Shown in pieces: positions 14,368 through 24,501 of a stretch of DNA of 45,000 nucleotides. A program made the translations under genes and the position numbers. Source of the DNA: a bacterium (GTDB taxonomy: Bacteria > Zhuqueibacterota > QNDG01 > DTFT01); NCBI GenBank assembly GCA_030372965.1, contig JAUCQC010000289.1, forward strand, positions 1 to 45,000, written 5' to 3'. Below the pieces are notes generated by a model. The model saw nothing but the letters and a program-made list of their open reading frames with translations, did not search any database and was not told where the DNA came from. Numbering within the stretch: the stretch's first letter is position 1; the number at the start of each line of letters is the position of its first letter.

Positions 14368-17106
14368 ATGCGCGGAAGAAACCGGTGTCGTGTCCTTTCT
14401 CTGGCGGCGGCTGTCCTGTTCATCGGATCCGCCCTGGGGCAAACGTCGGGCAAAATCGGGGGCGTCATCATCGACAAGGCCACCCGGGAGCCGCTGATCG
14501 GCGCGAACGTCATGCTGGTGGGAACGGCGATCGGCACGGTCGCCGATCTTCAGGGGAATTACTACATCATCAATGTTTCGCCCGGCACCTACGCGGTTCA
14601 GGCGAACATGATCGGCTACCGGCCGATCCGGATGGAGCATGTCCGCGTCAGTGTCAATGCCACGACCACGCTCAGGTTCGAGATGGAGAAGACCGTCCTT
14701 CAGGGTGAACCCGTTGTCGTGACGGCGAGCGCCGTGTCCTTCAAGAAGGACCAGACCAGCTCGATCCGGAACGTATCGGCCGATCAGATGGCCCGTCTTC
14801 CCGTGGAGAACGTCGATCAGGTGGTGAACATGCAGGCGGGTATCGTCGCTGGCCATTTCCGGGGCGGAAGGACCAGCGAATCCGCTTTTATGATCGACGG
14901 CCTTCAGGTCGTCAACTCCTTCAGCGAGTACTCGCGCCAGAGCGTGTATGTCGAGAAGGAGACCGTGCAGGACCTGGAGGTGATCAAGGGCACGTTCGAC
15001 GCCGAATACGGCCGCGCGATGAGCGGCATGGTCAACGCCGTCACCAAGGACGGCGGCAACGCCTGGCGCATGCAGGTGTCGGGCGGATTCAGCAATTTTC
15101 TCACGTCGCACGACGACATTTTCATCGGACTCGGCAGCTCGGGCGCATTATCCCGGAATCTGAGCCGCGATTACAAGGCCCAGATCGAGGGCCCCATACT
15201 GAAGGACCGGCTGAGCTTTTTTGTCAACTACCGGAAGCAGGACAACCGCGGCCCGATCAACGGCATCCGGCGGTTCAATCCGTGGGATTACAGCGTGTAC
15301 CCGTCGAACGATCCCGCGTCCTGGCATATCGAGCATACCGGCGACAACAGATACGTGGCGATGCAGCGGGATTTCTACGACAATCTGCTCGCGAAGCTGA
15401 CGTTGAAACCGTTCTCCAACTTCAAGGTGAACCTGCTCTACACATTCAACGGGAGCAAGAGCCGGCAGTATGATTTCGCCTACAAGTACAACCCGGACGG
15501 CCTGGGATGGAATTTCGGGGACGTCCGGCTCGGTACCGCGGATGTGAACCACATGCTGTCCCGTTCGCTGTATTATAACCTGAAACTGTCCTACAGCGAC
15601 CGCCGCGAGGAATCCTACCTGTACGAAAATCCGCTGGATCCGCGCTATATCAGTCCGAATTACCACGGAAGCCGGGAAACCGGGTTCTACACCGGCGGGA
15701 TGGCGGACCCCGGCAAGCGGATGGACGCGTTCCTGAGGGGGGACGCCAAATTCGACCTGTACTGGCAGGCCAACCGGAACCATGGATTCAAGACCGGCTT
15801 TCTGTACACCTCGCACGTGGTGGACCGGGACCGGATTGACGTGAGGAACCTGTACGACGGCTTGCCCGAAGCGAACGACATGGCGGTGGACTGGGAAACC
15901 GGCAAGATCACATTCCCGAACTACATTCCTGAAATCATTCCCGTCACCGAAAATACGGTCGGCATCTATCGCGTCAAACCTCGTGAAATGTCCGCCTACC
16001 TCCAGGATAAGATGGAATTCGAGGAGATGGTCATCAAGCTGGGGCTGCGGTACGATTATTTCAACGCCAATTTTCACTATCCGTCCAATTTCAGGAATCC
16101 CGGGAACCAGCTCTCGCTTCCCGATTCCATGATGTCGACTTATCCCGCGAACACCCCCCGGACGCAGTTCAGCCCCCGGCTGGGACTGTCGTACAAGCTG
16201 AGCGACCAGGCGGTGCTCCGGTTCAGCTACGGACATTTCTTCCAAATGCCGCAGATGTACGCCCTGTTCGAAGACAACATTTTCCGCGTCTCCCCGTTCA
16301 ATTACCAGACCACCATGGGCAATTCCCAGCTCAAGGCGGAAAAAACGGTCCAGTACGAGCTCGGAATCTGGCAGCAGCTCATGCCCGGCATGGGTCTCGA
16401 AGTGTCCGTGTACTACAAGGACATCTACAACCTGCTCAGCACCAAGGTCATGACCACGTACAATCAGATCCGGTACGGCCTCTTCACCAACAAGGATTAC
16501 GGCAACGCGCGCGGCATCGAGCTCAGCTGGGATTACGTGACGGGGCGGGTGTCTTCCATCGTCAACTTCACGTACGCCTTCACCCGGGGCGTCGCGGACA
16601 ACCCGCGCGAGACGTTCACCCGGGCGGGTAACAGCATGGATCCGATTTCGCGCCTGATCCCCATGTCCTGGGATCAGCTGTACACGGCGAACGCGACCAT
16701 CGCCTATTCCGCGCGGAATTTCGACGTGGCGCTGACCGGATACCTCAACTCGGGAACGCCGTATTCATACGCGCCTCCCGGATACAGCCCGCTGTACAGA
16801 ATCAATCTCTATCAGAACAATTCGAAAAAACCCGTGAGCACGTCATTCGATCTCTCGGCGGGCTACACGGTGCCGCTTTTCGGACGGCACAGCCTGAGGC
16901 TGACGCTCAACGCGTACAACCTGTTCGACCGGCTGAACGCCGCCTGGGTGTACAGCGACACGGGGGATCCCGGTTCCACCATCGTGACCGAAGGGGACCT
17001 GCTGAATCACCGCAGTGACTTCAACGATTATTACGACCGGATCAATAATCCGACCGCGTATTCGTATCCCCGGTCCGTCAAGCTGACCGTGGGATACGGT
17101 TTCTGA
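14368..17106 (+). CDS. TonB-dependent receptor with carboxypeptidase-regulatory-like N-terminal domain
   Basis: A 912-residue outer-membrane receptor of the Oar/SusC-like type. A signal peptide (residues 1-25, cleaved near GSALGQ) is followed by a CarboxypepD_reg-like domain (about 27-110: GGVIIDKATREPLIGANVML, then TYAVQANMIGYRP). Next come the plug (about 120-240, with MIDGLQVVN and DLEVIKGTFDAEYGRAMSG) and a beta barrel ending in VKLTVGYGF with a terminal Phe. It should import a ligand using TonB energy. An AGGAGG site precedes the ATG. It follows the LacI gene and precedes the large secreted protein by 62 bases. No SusD-like lipoprotein is encoded beside it, so it is not a classical Sus pair. 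Ligand inferred from context only: a fucose- or rhamnose-containing glycan. Confidence 0.93.
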   Translation: MRGRNRCRVLSLAAAVLFIGSALGQTSGKIGGVIIDKATREPLIGANVMLVGTAIGTVADLQGNYYIINVSPGTYAVQANMIGYRPIRMEHVRVSVNATTTLRFEMEKTVLQGEPVVVTASAVSFKKDQTSSIRNVSADQMARLPVENVDQVVNMQAGIVAGHFRGGRTSESAFMIDGLQVVNSFSEYSRQSVYVEKETVQDLEVIKGTFDAEYGRAMSGMVNAVTKDGGNAWRMQVSGGFSNFLTSHDDIFIGLGSSGALSRNLSRDYKAQIEGPILKDRLSFFVNYRKQDNRGPINGIRRFNPWDYSVYPSNDPASWHIEHTGDNRYVAMQRDFYDNLLAKLTLKPFSNFKVNLLYTFNGSKSRQYDFAYKYNPDGLGWNFGDVRLGTADVNHMLSRSLYYNLKLSYSDRREESYLYENPLDPRYISPNYHGSRETGFYTGGMADPGKRMDAFLRGDAKFDLYWQANRNHGFKTGFLYTSHVVDRDRIDVRNLYDGLPEANDMAVDWETGKITFPNYIPEIIPVTENTVGIYRVKPREMSAYLQDKMEFEEMVIKLGLRYDYFNANFHYPSNFRNPGNQLSLPDSMMSTYPANTPRTQFSPRLGLSYKLSDQAVLRFSYGHFFQMPQMYALFEDNIFRVSPFNYQTTMGNSQLKAEKTVQYELGIWQQLMPGMGLEVSVYYKDIYNLLSTKVMTTYNQIRYGLFTNKDYGNARGIELSWDYVTGRVSSIVNFTYAFTRGVADNPRETFTRAGNSMDPISRLIPMSWDQLYTANATIAYSARNFDVALTGYLNSGTPYSYAPPGYSPLYRINLYQNNSKKPVSTSFDLSAGYTVPLFGRHSLRLTLNAYNLFDRLNAAWVYSDTGDPGSTIVTEGDLLNHRSDFNDYYDRINNPTAYSYPRSVKLTVGYGF

Positions 17107-17168
17107 ACCGGCAGGCTCCGATCCATCCGCCTGTGGATGAACGAACTCCAATTCAGGAGAGAATCGGC

Positions 17169-20100
17169 ATGAAAATACAGACTGGAATTCTCGCGGCGTG
17201 TCTCGGTGGGGTGTTGTGCGCATCGGTAGCCTGGGCCCAGGGAAGGCCGTACACGGGTCCCGAGGACCCGGCGGGGGACATATCGGCAATCCGATCCGGA
17301 ACCATGAACATGAACCGCCTCCTGCTGTACTTTGAAAACAACACGCAGATCGCGGACTATCCGGCGACCGGAACGAGCCGGTGGCCGAACGATTACACGG
17401 GACAGCGGATGATCGATGTCGCGTCCATTCTGGTCGGAAGCGAGGTGGTCGTCTACCAGGATTCAATTCCGATCGACCGGCTGGATGATCCCCGCCTGCT
17501 TGAAACCGGTTCCCTCGATACCCTGTACATGGTGGAATCGCATTCCTACCCGGACGACAAACCCGACCTGAACTACGACGGAACCGTCGAGTGGGGAATC
17601 TACCCGGTGCCCGGGTACGCCAATCCGTCCCAGGACTACGCGGCCATGAGCAACAAACCCGAATCCTGGCCGCCGGAAGGGTGGCCGTTGACCGGCTTCA
17701 CCAAGGTATGGCCCGGGGAATGGAACGGCCGTTTCGGCCGGGGCGTCATGAAGGCGGCGCTCGAATCCTACTTCGTCGCGAACGACGCGCAGGACATGGA
17801 ACACATCATCCAGCGCAACGACCCGGAGCAGAAGCTGATCACCCTCGGACCGAGATACCTGCCGCGTCCGGGGCGCGTCATCGGCGACATCGACCCCTAC
17901 GTGACGATCCAGAAAGGGCTTCCATGGGGCGGACTCGGCCTGCGCTACGAGGTGAGGGGATACCAATGGGCCAACAACGAGGCGCAGGACATCGTTTTCT
18001 GGGAATACAACGTTTCAAATATTTCGGATTACGATTTGCCGAAAAGCGGCTTCGGCTATTATGTGGACAACAGCATCGGCGGTGACGCCAGCGGTGAGAA
18101 CGAGGTCGGCTTCCGGGATAAAATTCTCGATCTCGCGTACGTCTGGGAAAGACTGGGGCAGGGCGAGGGCGGTAGGATTCCCGGTGTCATGGGGTACGCC
18201 TATCTGGAGAGCCCCGGCAAGGCCTTCGACGGCGAGGACAACGACGACGACGGAGTCATCGACGAGAGCCGGGACAATCCCGCCGGGCAGTGGGTCGCCG
18301 CGGAGATGGGACCGGGCGGGCGCCTGATCGACGTGGATAAGTTCCGCGCTTTCAACCACCAGGAGCCCCAGCCCCACTGGGAGGGGGACGAGGACCAGGA
18401 CTGGCAGGACGGCATGGACCCCGATCATGACGGCTCCTATGCCGACCGGACCGAAAGCGGAGAATGGGTGCTGGAACTCGGGGCGTTCTGCGGAGACGAT
18501 GTCGGCGTGGACGGCGTCGGTCCGGGTGATCTGAACTACCACGGTCCGGACGCGGACGGGAGCGAATGCAATCACAAGCCGGATTTCATCGACGTCAAGG
18601 GCGAACCCAATTTCGGACCGCTCGACGTCAGCGAATCCGACATGATCGGACTGACCAGTTTCCTGCTGTTCGACTGGGCCCAGTGGCAGAACACCCTCCG
18701 GTTGACCCTGAACGAGGACATGAATGTCTGGAACGTGATGAATTCGGATTCACTGAGCAATTACCTGGTCGCCGGCTCCGTCGGATCCATCTACATGATC
18801 TTCGCGTCCTCGCCGTTTCCGCTCTACAAGGGCCGGACGGAACGGGTGTCCATGGCCTTCATGGCGGCTTATGAAAACCTGGCCACGCTGAACGCCAAGG
18901 CGCACCGGGCGGAGAACCTGTTCCGGCTCAAGGAGGTGGCCCAGATCATCTACGACCACGATTATCAGTTCGCGCAGCCGCCGCTCATGCCCACACTCAA
19001 GGCCGCGGCCGGGGACGGCAAGGTCGTCCTCACCTGGGATGACATATCGGACACCAAGACCCGCGAACCGCTCCTGCAGAACGCCAACGATTTCGAGGGC
19101 TACAAGCTGTACAAGTCGACGGACAAGTTCATGTCGGACGCAAGGGTCATCACCGACGGAAAGGGAACGAAGAAATACCGGGCGCCCTTGTTTCAATGCG
19201 ACAAGGTCGACACCATCAAGGGCTACAGCAATCTCGGGGGAACGATGGACGGGCACCTCGTGTATCTCGGCGACGACACGGGCATCCGCCATTATTTCAT
19301 CGACACCGACGTGCAGAACGGCCGGACCTATTATTACGCGCTGGTGGCCTACGATTACGGCGTCGAGGACCTGGACATCGCGCCGGCCGAGAGCGGCGTG
19401 GACATCGAGCTGGACGAAGCCGAAAACGTGATCCGGATCGGACAGAACGTGCAGGTCGTGAAGCCGGGGCAGCAGGCGGCCGGCTACGTGCCTCCCGAAA
19501 TCGCGATCGACGAGGCCAACACGAGCGAACGGCTCCTGGGCGGATCGATCGTGCCGGCCGTCGTCGATTCGAAAGAGATCCTTCCCGGCCATTCGTACCG
19601 GATCCGGTTCAGCACGTCCAAAATCGGCAACTACGCCCTCTCCAAAACGCGGCGCGCGACCCGGGACGGCAAAATCGTGACTTCGGGGATGCGGATCGAA
19701 GACATCACCGAATCGCCGGTCACCGTCTATCAGGAGGACTCCGCGAAGGGATTCGCCGAATCCAATCTTCAATATGATCCGGACCTGAAAATCTGGCGCC
19801 TGCAGGCTGGATCCGCCATCACCACGGATGTCTTCGAAGGGATCCATTGCCGGATATCGGTTCCGGCCGACTCGGTGTTCATCGACCGCGATCCCGGGAA
19901 GACCGGATGGATTCAGGGGACGGCGCCGATCCGCGTCCAGGCGGGTCCCGCTCTGCCCTTTTTCCCCTTCCAGTACGAGATTGTTTTCGATCCGGATATG
20001 GAATACCAGTCCATCACGAACCGCACGAGCGGAATCTACGACGTGGACGGGTCGCTGGTGTCCAACCGGAAAAGAGGCATCGGACTGCGTTATCCGTTCA

Positions 20101-20744
20101 CCGTGGTCAACACCGCGGTGCCGCCCGACAGCGCCGGAAACCTCGAAAAACTGGACCTGGTTCTGTTTGACGCGAACGAGAATCAGGTGTTCGACTGGGA
20201 TTCCGATCGAATCCTCGTGGGATACGCGGCCAAGGACAAGGACAATTACTGGTGGGGCGGGACGATCTTTTCGATCGATTTTCAATACGCCGGAGTCAAC
20301 GAAAATCCGACCGCGCCCGGCGACCGGTACCGCGTGAGCGTGAACACACCGCTCACGGAGAACGATTCCTTCGTCTTCTCCGTGCGGCCCGAAGTCGAGC
20401 TGAACACCGCCCGGCTGGCCTCCGCCATGGATTCCATCAAGGTCGTGCCGAATCCCTACATTTCCACGAACCTCATGGAAACGGCCGTCGCGAACAAATA
20501 TCTGAACCAGAGGCGGCAGATCATGTTCACGCATGTCCCGGCCGACTGCGTCATCCGCGTCTACACGCCGTCGGGCGTGCTGGTCGACAGGATCGACGTG
20601 GACAACGGGCCGGAAGACGGCACGGTGCACTGGAACCTGGTGTCCCGCGAAGGGCTGGAAATCGCCGCCGGGATGTACATCTATCACGTTCACTCCAACG
20701 CCACCGGCCGGGACAAGGTCGGCAAGTTCGCGGTCATCAAGTGA
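17169..20744 (+). CDS. Large secreted protein with FN3-like and type IX-like C-terminal domains
   Basis: A 1191-residue protein of no family I can name. Start at 17169 is preferred over an in-frame ATG at 17133 because AGGAGA lies just upstream and it begins directly with a signal peptide (MKIQTGILAACLGGVLCASV, cleaved near AWAQG). Near residue 355-370 is a Ca-binding-type acidic loop (DNDDDGVIDES), and residues 395-490 are very Asp/Gly/Trp-rich. An FN3-like stretch begins near 605 (APPLMPTLKAAAGDGKVVLTW in part). The last 110 residues (VVPNPYI, then GVLVDRIDVDNG, then GMYIYHV, then KVGKFAVIK) resemble FlgD-Ig/type IX-secretion sorting tails. It sits between the receptor and the PorV-like gene, so it is probably surface-exposed and may take the SusD role; that is inference. 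Confidence 0.8.
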   Translation: MKIQTGILAACLGGVLCASVAWAQGRPYTGPEDPAGDISAIRSGTMNMNRLLLYFENNTQIADYPATGTSRWPNDYTGQRMIDVASILVGSEVVVYQDSIPIDRLDDPRLLETGSLDTLYMVESHSYPDDKPDLNYDGTVEWGIYPVPGYANPSQDYAAMSNKPESWPPEGWPLTGFTKVWPGEWNGRFGRGVMKAALESYFVANDAQDMEHIIQRNDPEQKLITLGPRYLPRPGRVIGDIDPYVTIQKGLPWGGLGLRYEVRGYQWANNEAQDIVFWEYNVSNISDYDLPKSGFGYYVDNSIGGDASGENEVGFRDKILDLAYVWERLGQGEGGRIPGVMGYAYLESPGKAFDGEDNDDDGVIDESRDNPAGQWVAAEMGPGGRLIDVDKFRAFNHQEPQPHWEGDEDQDWQDGMDPDHDGSYADRTESGEWVLELGAFCGDDVGVDGVGPGDLNYHGPDADGSECNHKPDFIDVKGEPNFGPLDVSESDMIGLTSFLLFDWAQWQNTLRLTLNEDMNVWNVMNSDSLSNYLVAGSVGSIYMIFASSPFPLYKGRTERVSMAFMAAYENLATLNAKAHRAENLFRLKEVAQIIYDHDYQFAQPPLMPTLKAAAGDGKVVLTWDDISDTKTREPLLQNANDFEGYKLYKSTDKFMSDARVITDGKGTKKYRAPLFQCDKVDTIKGYSNLGGTMDGHLVYLGDDTGIRHYFIDTDVQNGRTYYYALVAYDYGVEDLDIAPAESGVDIELDEAENVIRIGQNVQVVKPGQQAAGYVPPEIAIDEANTSERLLGGSIVPAVVDSKEILPGHSYRIRFSTSKIGNYALSKTRRATRDGKIVTSGMRIEDITESPVTVYQEDSAKGFAESNLQYDPDLKIWRLQAGSAITTDVFEGIHCRISVPADSVFIDRDPGKTGWIQGTAPIRVQAGPALPFFPFQYEIVFDPDMEYQSITNRTSGIYDVDGSLVSNRKRGIGLRYPFTVVNTAVPPDSAGNLEKLDLVLFDANENQVFDWDSDRILVGYAAKDKDNYWWGGTIFSIDFQYAGVNENPTAPGDRYRVSVNTPLTENDSFVFSVRPEVELNTARLASAMDSIKVVPNPYISTNLMETAVANKYLNQRRQIMFTHVPADCVIRVYTPSGVLVDRIDVDNGPEDGTVHWNLVSREGLEIAAGMYIYHVHSNATGRDKVGKFAVIK

Positions 20745-20790
20745 CGGATCCGTCGACCCTCTCACGTTCCGACAACACAGGAGATCGATC

Positions 20791-21849
20791 ATGAAGACAC
20801 TTCAAGCCGCGGCGATACTGGCGACGGTGCTCCTGGGCGTCCTTCCCGTGATGGGACAGTCCAAGCCCTACCGTGTGGGAACGACCACCGCCAATTTCCT
20901 GGAAATCGGCGCCGAAAGCGCGGGTTCCGCCATGGGAGAGGCCTATGTCAGCGTCGCCCGCGACCTGTCGGCGCTTTACTGGAATCCGGCCGGCCTTTCC
21001 TTCATGAACCGGAACGAGATCCAGTTCGCCTACCAGCCGTGGATCATCGACATCCAGTTCAGCCATGCGGCCGCGGCCTTCGTTCTGCCGTCTTTCGGCA
21101 CGTTCGCCCTGTCGTTCACCGGCATGAGCTACGGAAACACGCCCGTCACGACGCTCGAGATGCAGGAGGGCACGGGCGAGACATTTTCGGCCATGGACAT
21201 CGCCGCGAGTTTGTCCTACGCGAGGAAACTCGCACAATGGTTCGGATTCGGCGCCACGTTCAAGTACGTGACTTCCGGCATCTGGCACATGCGCGCCAAC
21301 GCGGCGGCTCTGGACATGGGGCTCCTCATCAACACCGGCTTCTTCTCGCCGGATGAGGCCCGGGAAAACGGGCTCGCCATCGGCATGAGCATTTCCAATT
21401 ACGGAACCAAAATGCGGTTTGACGGCATGGACCTGCTCCAGCCGATCGATATCTCGGAGGACGAGGGGAACTACAAGGACGTGGAAGGCCAGTTCCGCCT
21501 CCAGTCCTGGGAGCTGCCCCTCATCTTCAGGGTCGGGGCTTCCATGCTTCCCTTCAAGACGACCCACCATCAGCTCTGCGTGGCGGCGGACGCGCTGCAC
21601 GCCAACAACAACAGCGAATCGGTGAACGTCGGCGGGGAATACCGGATCCTCATTCCGGGGCGGGTCGCGCTCTGCCTCAGGAGCGGATATCGGGGACTTT
21701 TTATGGACCGCAGCGAATACGGCTGGACGTACGGCGGGGGAATCCACTGGGCCCTCATGAACAACCGCGCGCTGAAGATCGACTACGCCCTCAAGTCGAC
21801 CGGGATTCTGGGCGACTACTCCATGTTTACGGTCGGCGCTTCCTTCTAG
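20791..21849 (+). CDS. PorV/UPF0164-family outer-membrane protein
   Basis: A 352-residue FadL-like beta-barrel protein. A signal peptide ([20 protein letters not shown], cleaved after VMGQ) is followed by the family start [20 protein letters not shown] and [15 protein letters not shown], which is diagnostic of PorV/PorQ-type proteins. The barrel ends FTVGASF with a terminal Phe. In Bacteroidota, PorV is the type IX secretion shuttle that takes cargo from the translocon. Here it lies 46 bases behind a protein with a type IX-like tail, which suggests dedicated secretion or anchoring of that cargo. The ATG at 20791 follows AGGAG by 8 bases. A related fragment lies at 41-224. Confidence 0.88.
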   Translation: MKTLQAAAILATVLLGVLPVMGQSKPYRVGTTTANFLEIGAESAGSAMGEAYVSVARDLSALYWNPAGLSFMNRNEIQFAYQPWIIDIQFSHAAAAFVLPSFGTFALSFTGMSYGNTPVTTLEMQEGTGETFSAMDIAASLSYARKLAQWFGFGATFKYVTSGIWHMRANAAALDMGLLINTGFFSPDEARENGLAIGMSISNYGTKMRFDGMDLLQPIDISEDEGNYKDVEGQFRLQSWELPLIFRVGASMLPFKTTHHQLCVAADALHANNNSESVNVGGEYRILIPGRVALCLRSGYRGLFMDRSEYGWTYGGGIHWALMNNRALKIDYALKSTGILGDYSMFTVGASF

Positions 21850-21913
21850 CGCCGCGCCGGTTTTCGGATTGATTTCACCGTTGGAACCGGAATACTCCGA
21901 AGGGGAGTGCCAC

Positions 21914-24397
21914 ATGAAAAGGCGGATTCTCGCGACCGTGATCCCTCTTCTGATGTCGACTGCGGCCTCAGCGGGCGCGGACGGGACCACGGCGCCGTTC
22001 ACGCTGTGGTACGACAAGCCGGCACGCGCCTGGACCGAGGCGCTGCCGCTGGGAAACGGGCGCCTGGGCGCGATGGTTTTCGGGATTCCCTGGCGCGAGC
22101 GCATCCAGCTGAACGAAGGCACGGTCTGGGCAGGGGGTCCCTACCGCAATGACAATCCGGACGCGCTCCAGGCGCTTCCGGAAGTCCGCCGCCTGATTTT
22201 CAGCGGAGATCCCGGCGCCGCGCAGGCTCTGGCCGACGAAAAAATGGTCTCGAAAATCGCCCACGGCATGCCGTATCAGACCGTCGGGGACCTGGTTCTG
22301 TCCTTTCCCGGGCATGAGCGGGCGTCGGATTACAGGCGTGAACTCGATCTCGAACGGGCGGTCGCGACCACGCGCTACCGGGTGGGGGAGGTGACCTTCC
22401 GGCGCGAAGTGTTCGCATCCTTCGCGGATCAGGTCATCTTTGTCCGAATCACCGCGGACCGGCCCGGGCAGTTGAATTTCGCGGTCTCCATGGACAGGCC
22501 CGCGGCCTTTCATGTGGCGACCGAGGGTCCTGATCGGATCGTGCTGTCCGGAACGACCGGTGACTGTGAGGGCGTTCAGGGGAGGGTCCGGTTCGCAGCC
22601 GCGGCGCGGGTCGTATCCGGAAACGGCGTCACAGACGCGGTCGATGGGGCGATTTTTGTCCGGCATGCGGATTCCGCCCTGATCCTCGTGTCCATCGCCT
22701 CCAGCTTCATCCGGTACGATGACATCAGCGGCGATCCGCAGCGGAGAGCCGGGGAACGGCTCGTCCGGTCCGCGGAAAGGGATTACGCAGCCGCTCTCGA
22801 AGATCATATCGCGGCCTATCGCCGTTATTTCGGACGGGTTCGCTTGAATCTCGGCGTCACGGATTCCGCGCGGAATCCCACCGACGTCCGCATCGAACGG
22901 TTCGGCCGGGGGAACGATCCGCACCTGGCGGCTCTCCTGTTTCAATTCGGCCGCTATCTCCTGATCAGTTCCTCGCAGCCCGGGGGACAGCCCGCGACGC
23001 TGCAGGGGCTCTGGAACGAGCAGCTTTACCCGCCCTGGGACAGCAAATACACGGTCAACATCAACACGGAGATGAATTACTGGCCCGCCGAAACCGCGGG
23101 GCTCCCCGAAATGGCCGAGCCCCTGATCCAGATGGTCCGCGAGCTTTCGGAGACGGGACGGCAGACGGCGAAAAACATGTACGGCGTCGACGGGTGGGTC
23201 GCGCATCACAACACCGATCTGTGGCGCATCACCGGCCCGGTGGACGGGGCGTTCTGGGGGATGTGGCCGTGCGGCGGGGCCTGGCTCTGCCAGCACCTCT
23301 GGCAGAAATACCTGTACAGCGGGGACATCGCCTATCTGCGCTCGGTATACCCGATCCTGAAGGGGGCGGCCCAGTTCTATCTGGGATTTCTCACGGAGGA
23401 ACCCTCGAATCAATGGCTGGTCGTCTGCCCCTCCGTTTCCCCGGAGAACGCCCCTTCCATCCACCCGCAATATTCGATCACGGCCGGAGCGACCCTCGAC
23501 AACCAGCTTGTTTTCGATCTCCTGACGGCGACAGCCCGCTCCGCCCGTCTGCTGAAAACCGATCCGGCGTTTATCCGGGATGTCGAATCCGCCCTGCGGA
23601 GACTGCCGCCCATGCAGATCGGCCGGCACGGACAGCTCCAGGAATGGCTCGAGGACTGGGACAATCCGGAGGACCATCATCGTCATGTTTCGCATCTGTA
23701 CGGCGTTTTTCCGGGGAACCAGATCTCACCCTTCCGGACGCCCGAACTGTTCGAAGCGGCCCGAACGTCCCTGCTGCATCGGGGGGACCCTTCCACGGGC
23801 TGGTCGATGAACTGGAAAATCAACCTGTGGGCGCACTTTCTGGACGGCGATCATGCGTACAAGCTCATTCTCGAACAGATCAAGCCCGTGAACCGGAGGG
23901 TCGGCGGCGGATTCGCCGAATCGGGGGGAACCTACCCGAACCTGTTCGACGCGCATCCGCCGTTCCAGATCGACGGAAATTTCGGTTTCACGTCGGGTGT
24001 CGCGGAGATGCTGCTTCAGAGCGACGACGGAGCCGTTCACGTCCTCCCGGCCCTCCCGGGCGCCTGGAAAGACGGAAGCGTGAGCGGTTTGCGCGCGCGC
24101 GGCGGTTTCGAAATCGCGTCGATGGAGTGGAAAGAGGGGAAAATCATCCGCTTGAGCGTCCGATCCGCGCTCGGCGGCAACTGCCGGATCCGTTCCGGCA
24201 CGCCGTTGAAGGGCGGTCCGGGAACCCGGCTGAAAGCCGCCCGGGGCGGGAATCCGAATCCCCTGTACTGGATTCCGGAGGGAAAGCGTCCCCTGATTTC
24301 CAAAGACGCCCGAATCGAACCCCATCCCGCGCCGGAAGGGTACCTGTACGACATTGAAACGGCGCCCGGCCGGACCTATGATTTTACCGCGATTTGA
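21914..24397 (+). CDS. GH95-family alpha-L-fucosidase (possibly alpha-L-galactosidase)
   Basis: An 827-residue inverting glycosidase with a signal peptide ([20 protein letters not shown]). Domain order fits GH95: N-terminal beta-sandwich ([26 protein letters not shown]), helical linker, (alpha/alpha)6 barrel and C-terminal beta domain. By analogy with Bifidobacterium AfcA, the acid is Glu511 (SVSPEN), and the base system is Asn382/Asn384 ([12 protein letters not shown]) with Asp687 (FQIDGNFG). It would release L-fucose (or L-galactose) from glycan non-reducing ends in the periplasm or outside. The ATG at 21914 starts directly at the signal peptide. It follows the PorV-like gene by 64 bases and is the only catabolic hydrolase of the locus. 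Confidence 0.92.
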   Translation: MKRRILATVIPLLMSTAASAGADGTTAPFTLWYDKPARAWTEALPLGNGRLGAMVFGIPWRERIQLNEGTVWAGGPYRNDNPDALQALPEVRRLIFSGDPGAAQALADEKMVSKIAHGMPYQTVGDLVLSFPGHERASDYRRELDLERAVATTRYRVGEVTFRREVFASFADQVIFVRITADRPGQLNFAVSMDRPAAFHVATEGPDRIVLSGTTGDCEGVQGRVRFAAAARVVSGNGVTDAVDGAIFVRHADSALILVSIASSFIRYDDISGDPQRRAGERLVRSAERDYAAALEDHIAAYRRYFGRVRLNLGVTDSARNPTDVRIERFGRGNDPHLAALLFQFGRYLLISSSQPGGQPATLQGLWNEQLYPPWDSKYTVNINTEMNYWPAETAGLPEMAEPLIQMVRELSETGRQTAKNMYGVDGWVAHHNTDLWRITGPVDGAFWGMWPCGGAWLCQHLWQKYLYSGDIAYLRSVYPILKGAAQFYLGFLTEEPSNQWLVVCPSVSPENAPSIHPQYSITAGATLDNQLVFDLLTATARSARLLKTDPAFIRDVESALRRLPPMQIGRHGQLQEWLEDWDNPEDHHRHVSHLYGVFPGNQISPFRTPELFEAARTSLLHRGDPSTGWSMNWKINLWAHFLDGDHAYKLILEQIKPVNRRVGGGFAESGGTYPNLFDAHPPFQIDGNFGFTSGVAEMLLQSDDGAVHVLPALPGAWKDGSVSGLRARGGFEIASMEWKEGKIIRLSVRSALGGNCRIRSGTPLKGGPGTRLKAARGGNPNPLYWIPEGKRPLISKDARIEPHPAPEGYLYDIETAPGRTYDFTAI

Positions 24398-24501
24398 GGA
24401 AGCGCGGGACCGGTTCGTCCCATCCACGGTCCAGTGAATCTTTCCAAATCCGGGGGTGGTTCCATGGGGCGCGGTCCAAATCGCATCCGATCGAGGTGTC
24501 C

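Noticed and set aside
18750-20792. A 680-codon minus-strand frame opposite the large secreted protein
   Set aside because: The plus-strand gene has a signal peptide, FN3-like and sorting-like domains and a good ribosome-binding site. The opposite frame shows only Val/Asp/Arg/His-rich low-complexity sequence.
24394-24501. An upstream start extending the SurA-N-like protein by 36 residues
   Set aside because: The extension is hydrophilic and would bury the signal peptide; GAGGTG before 24502 supports the shorter form.
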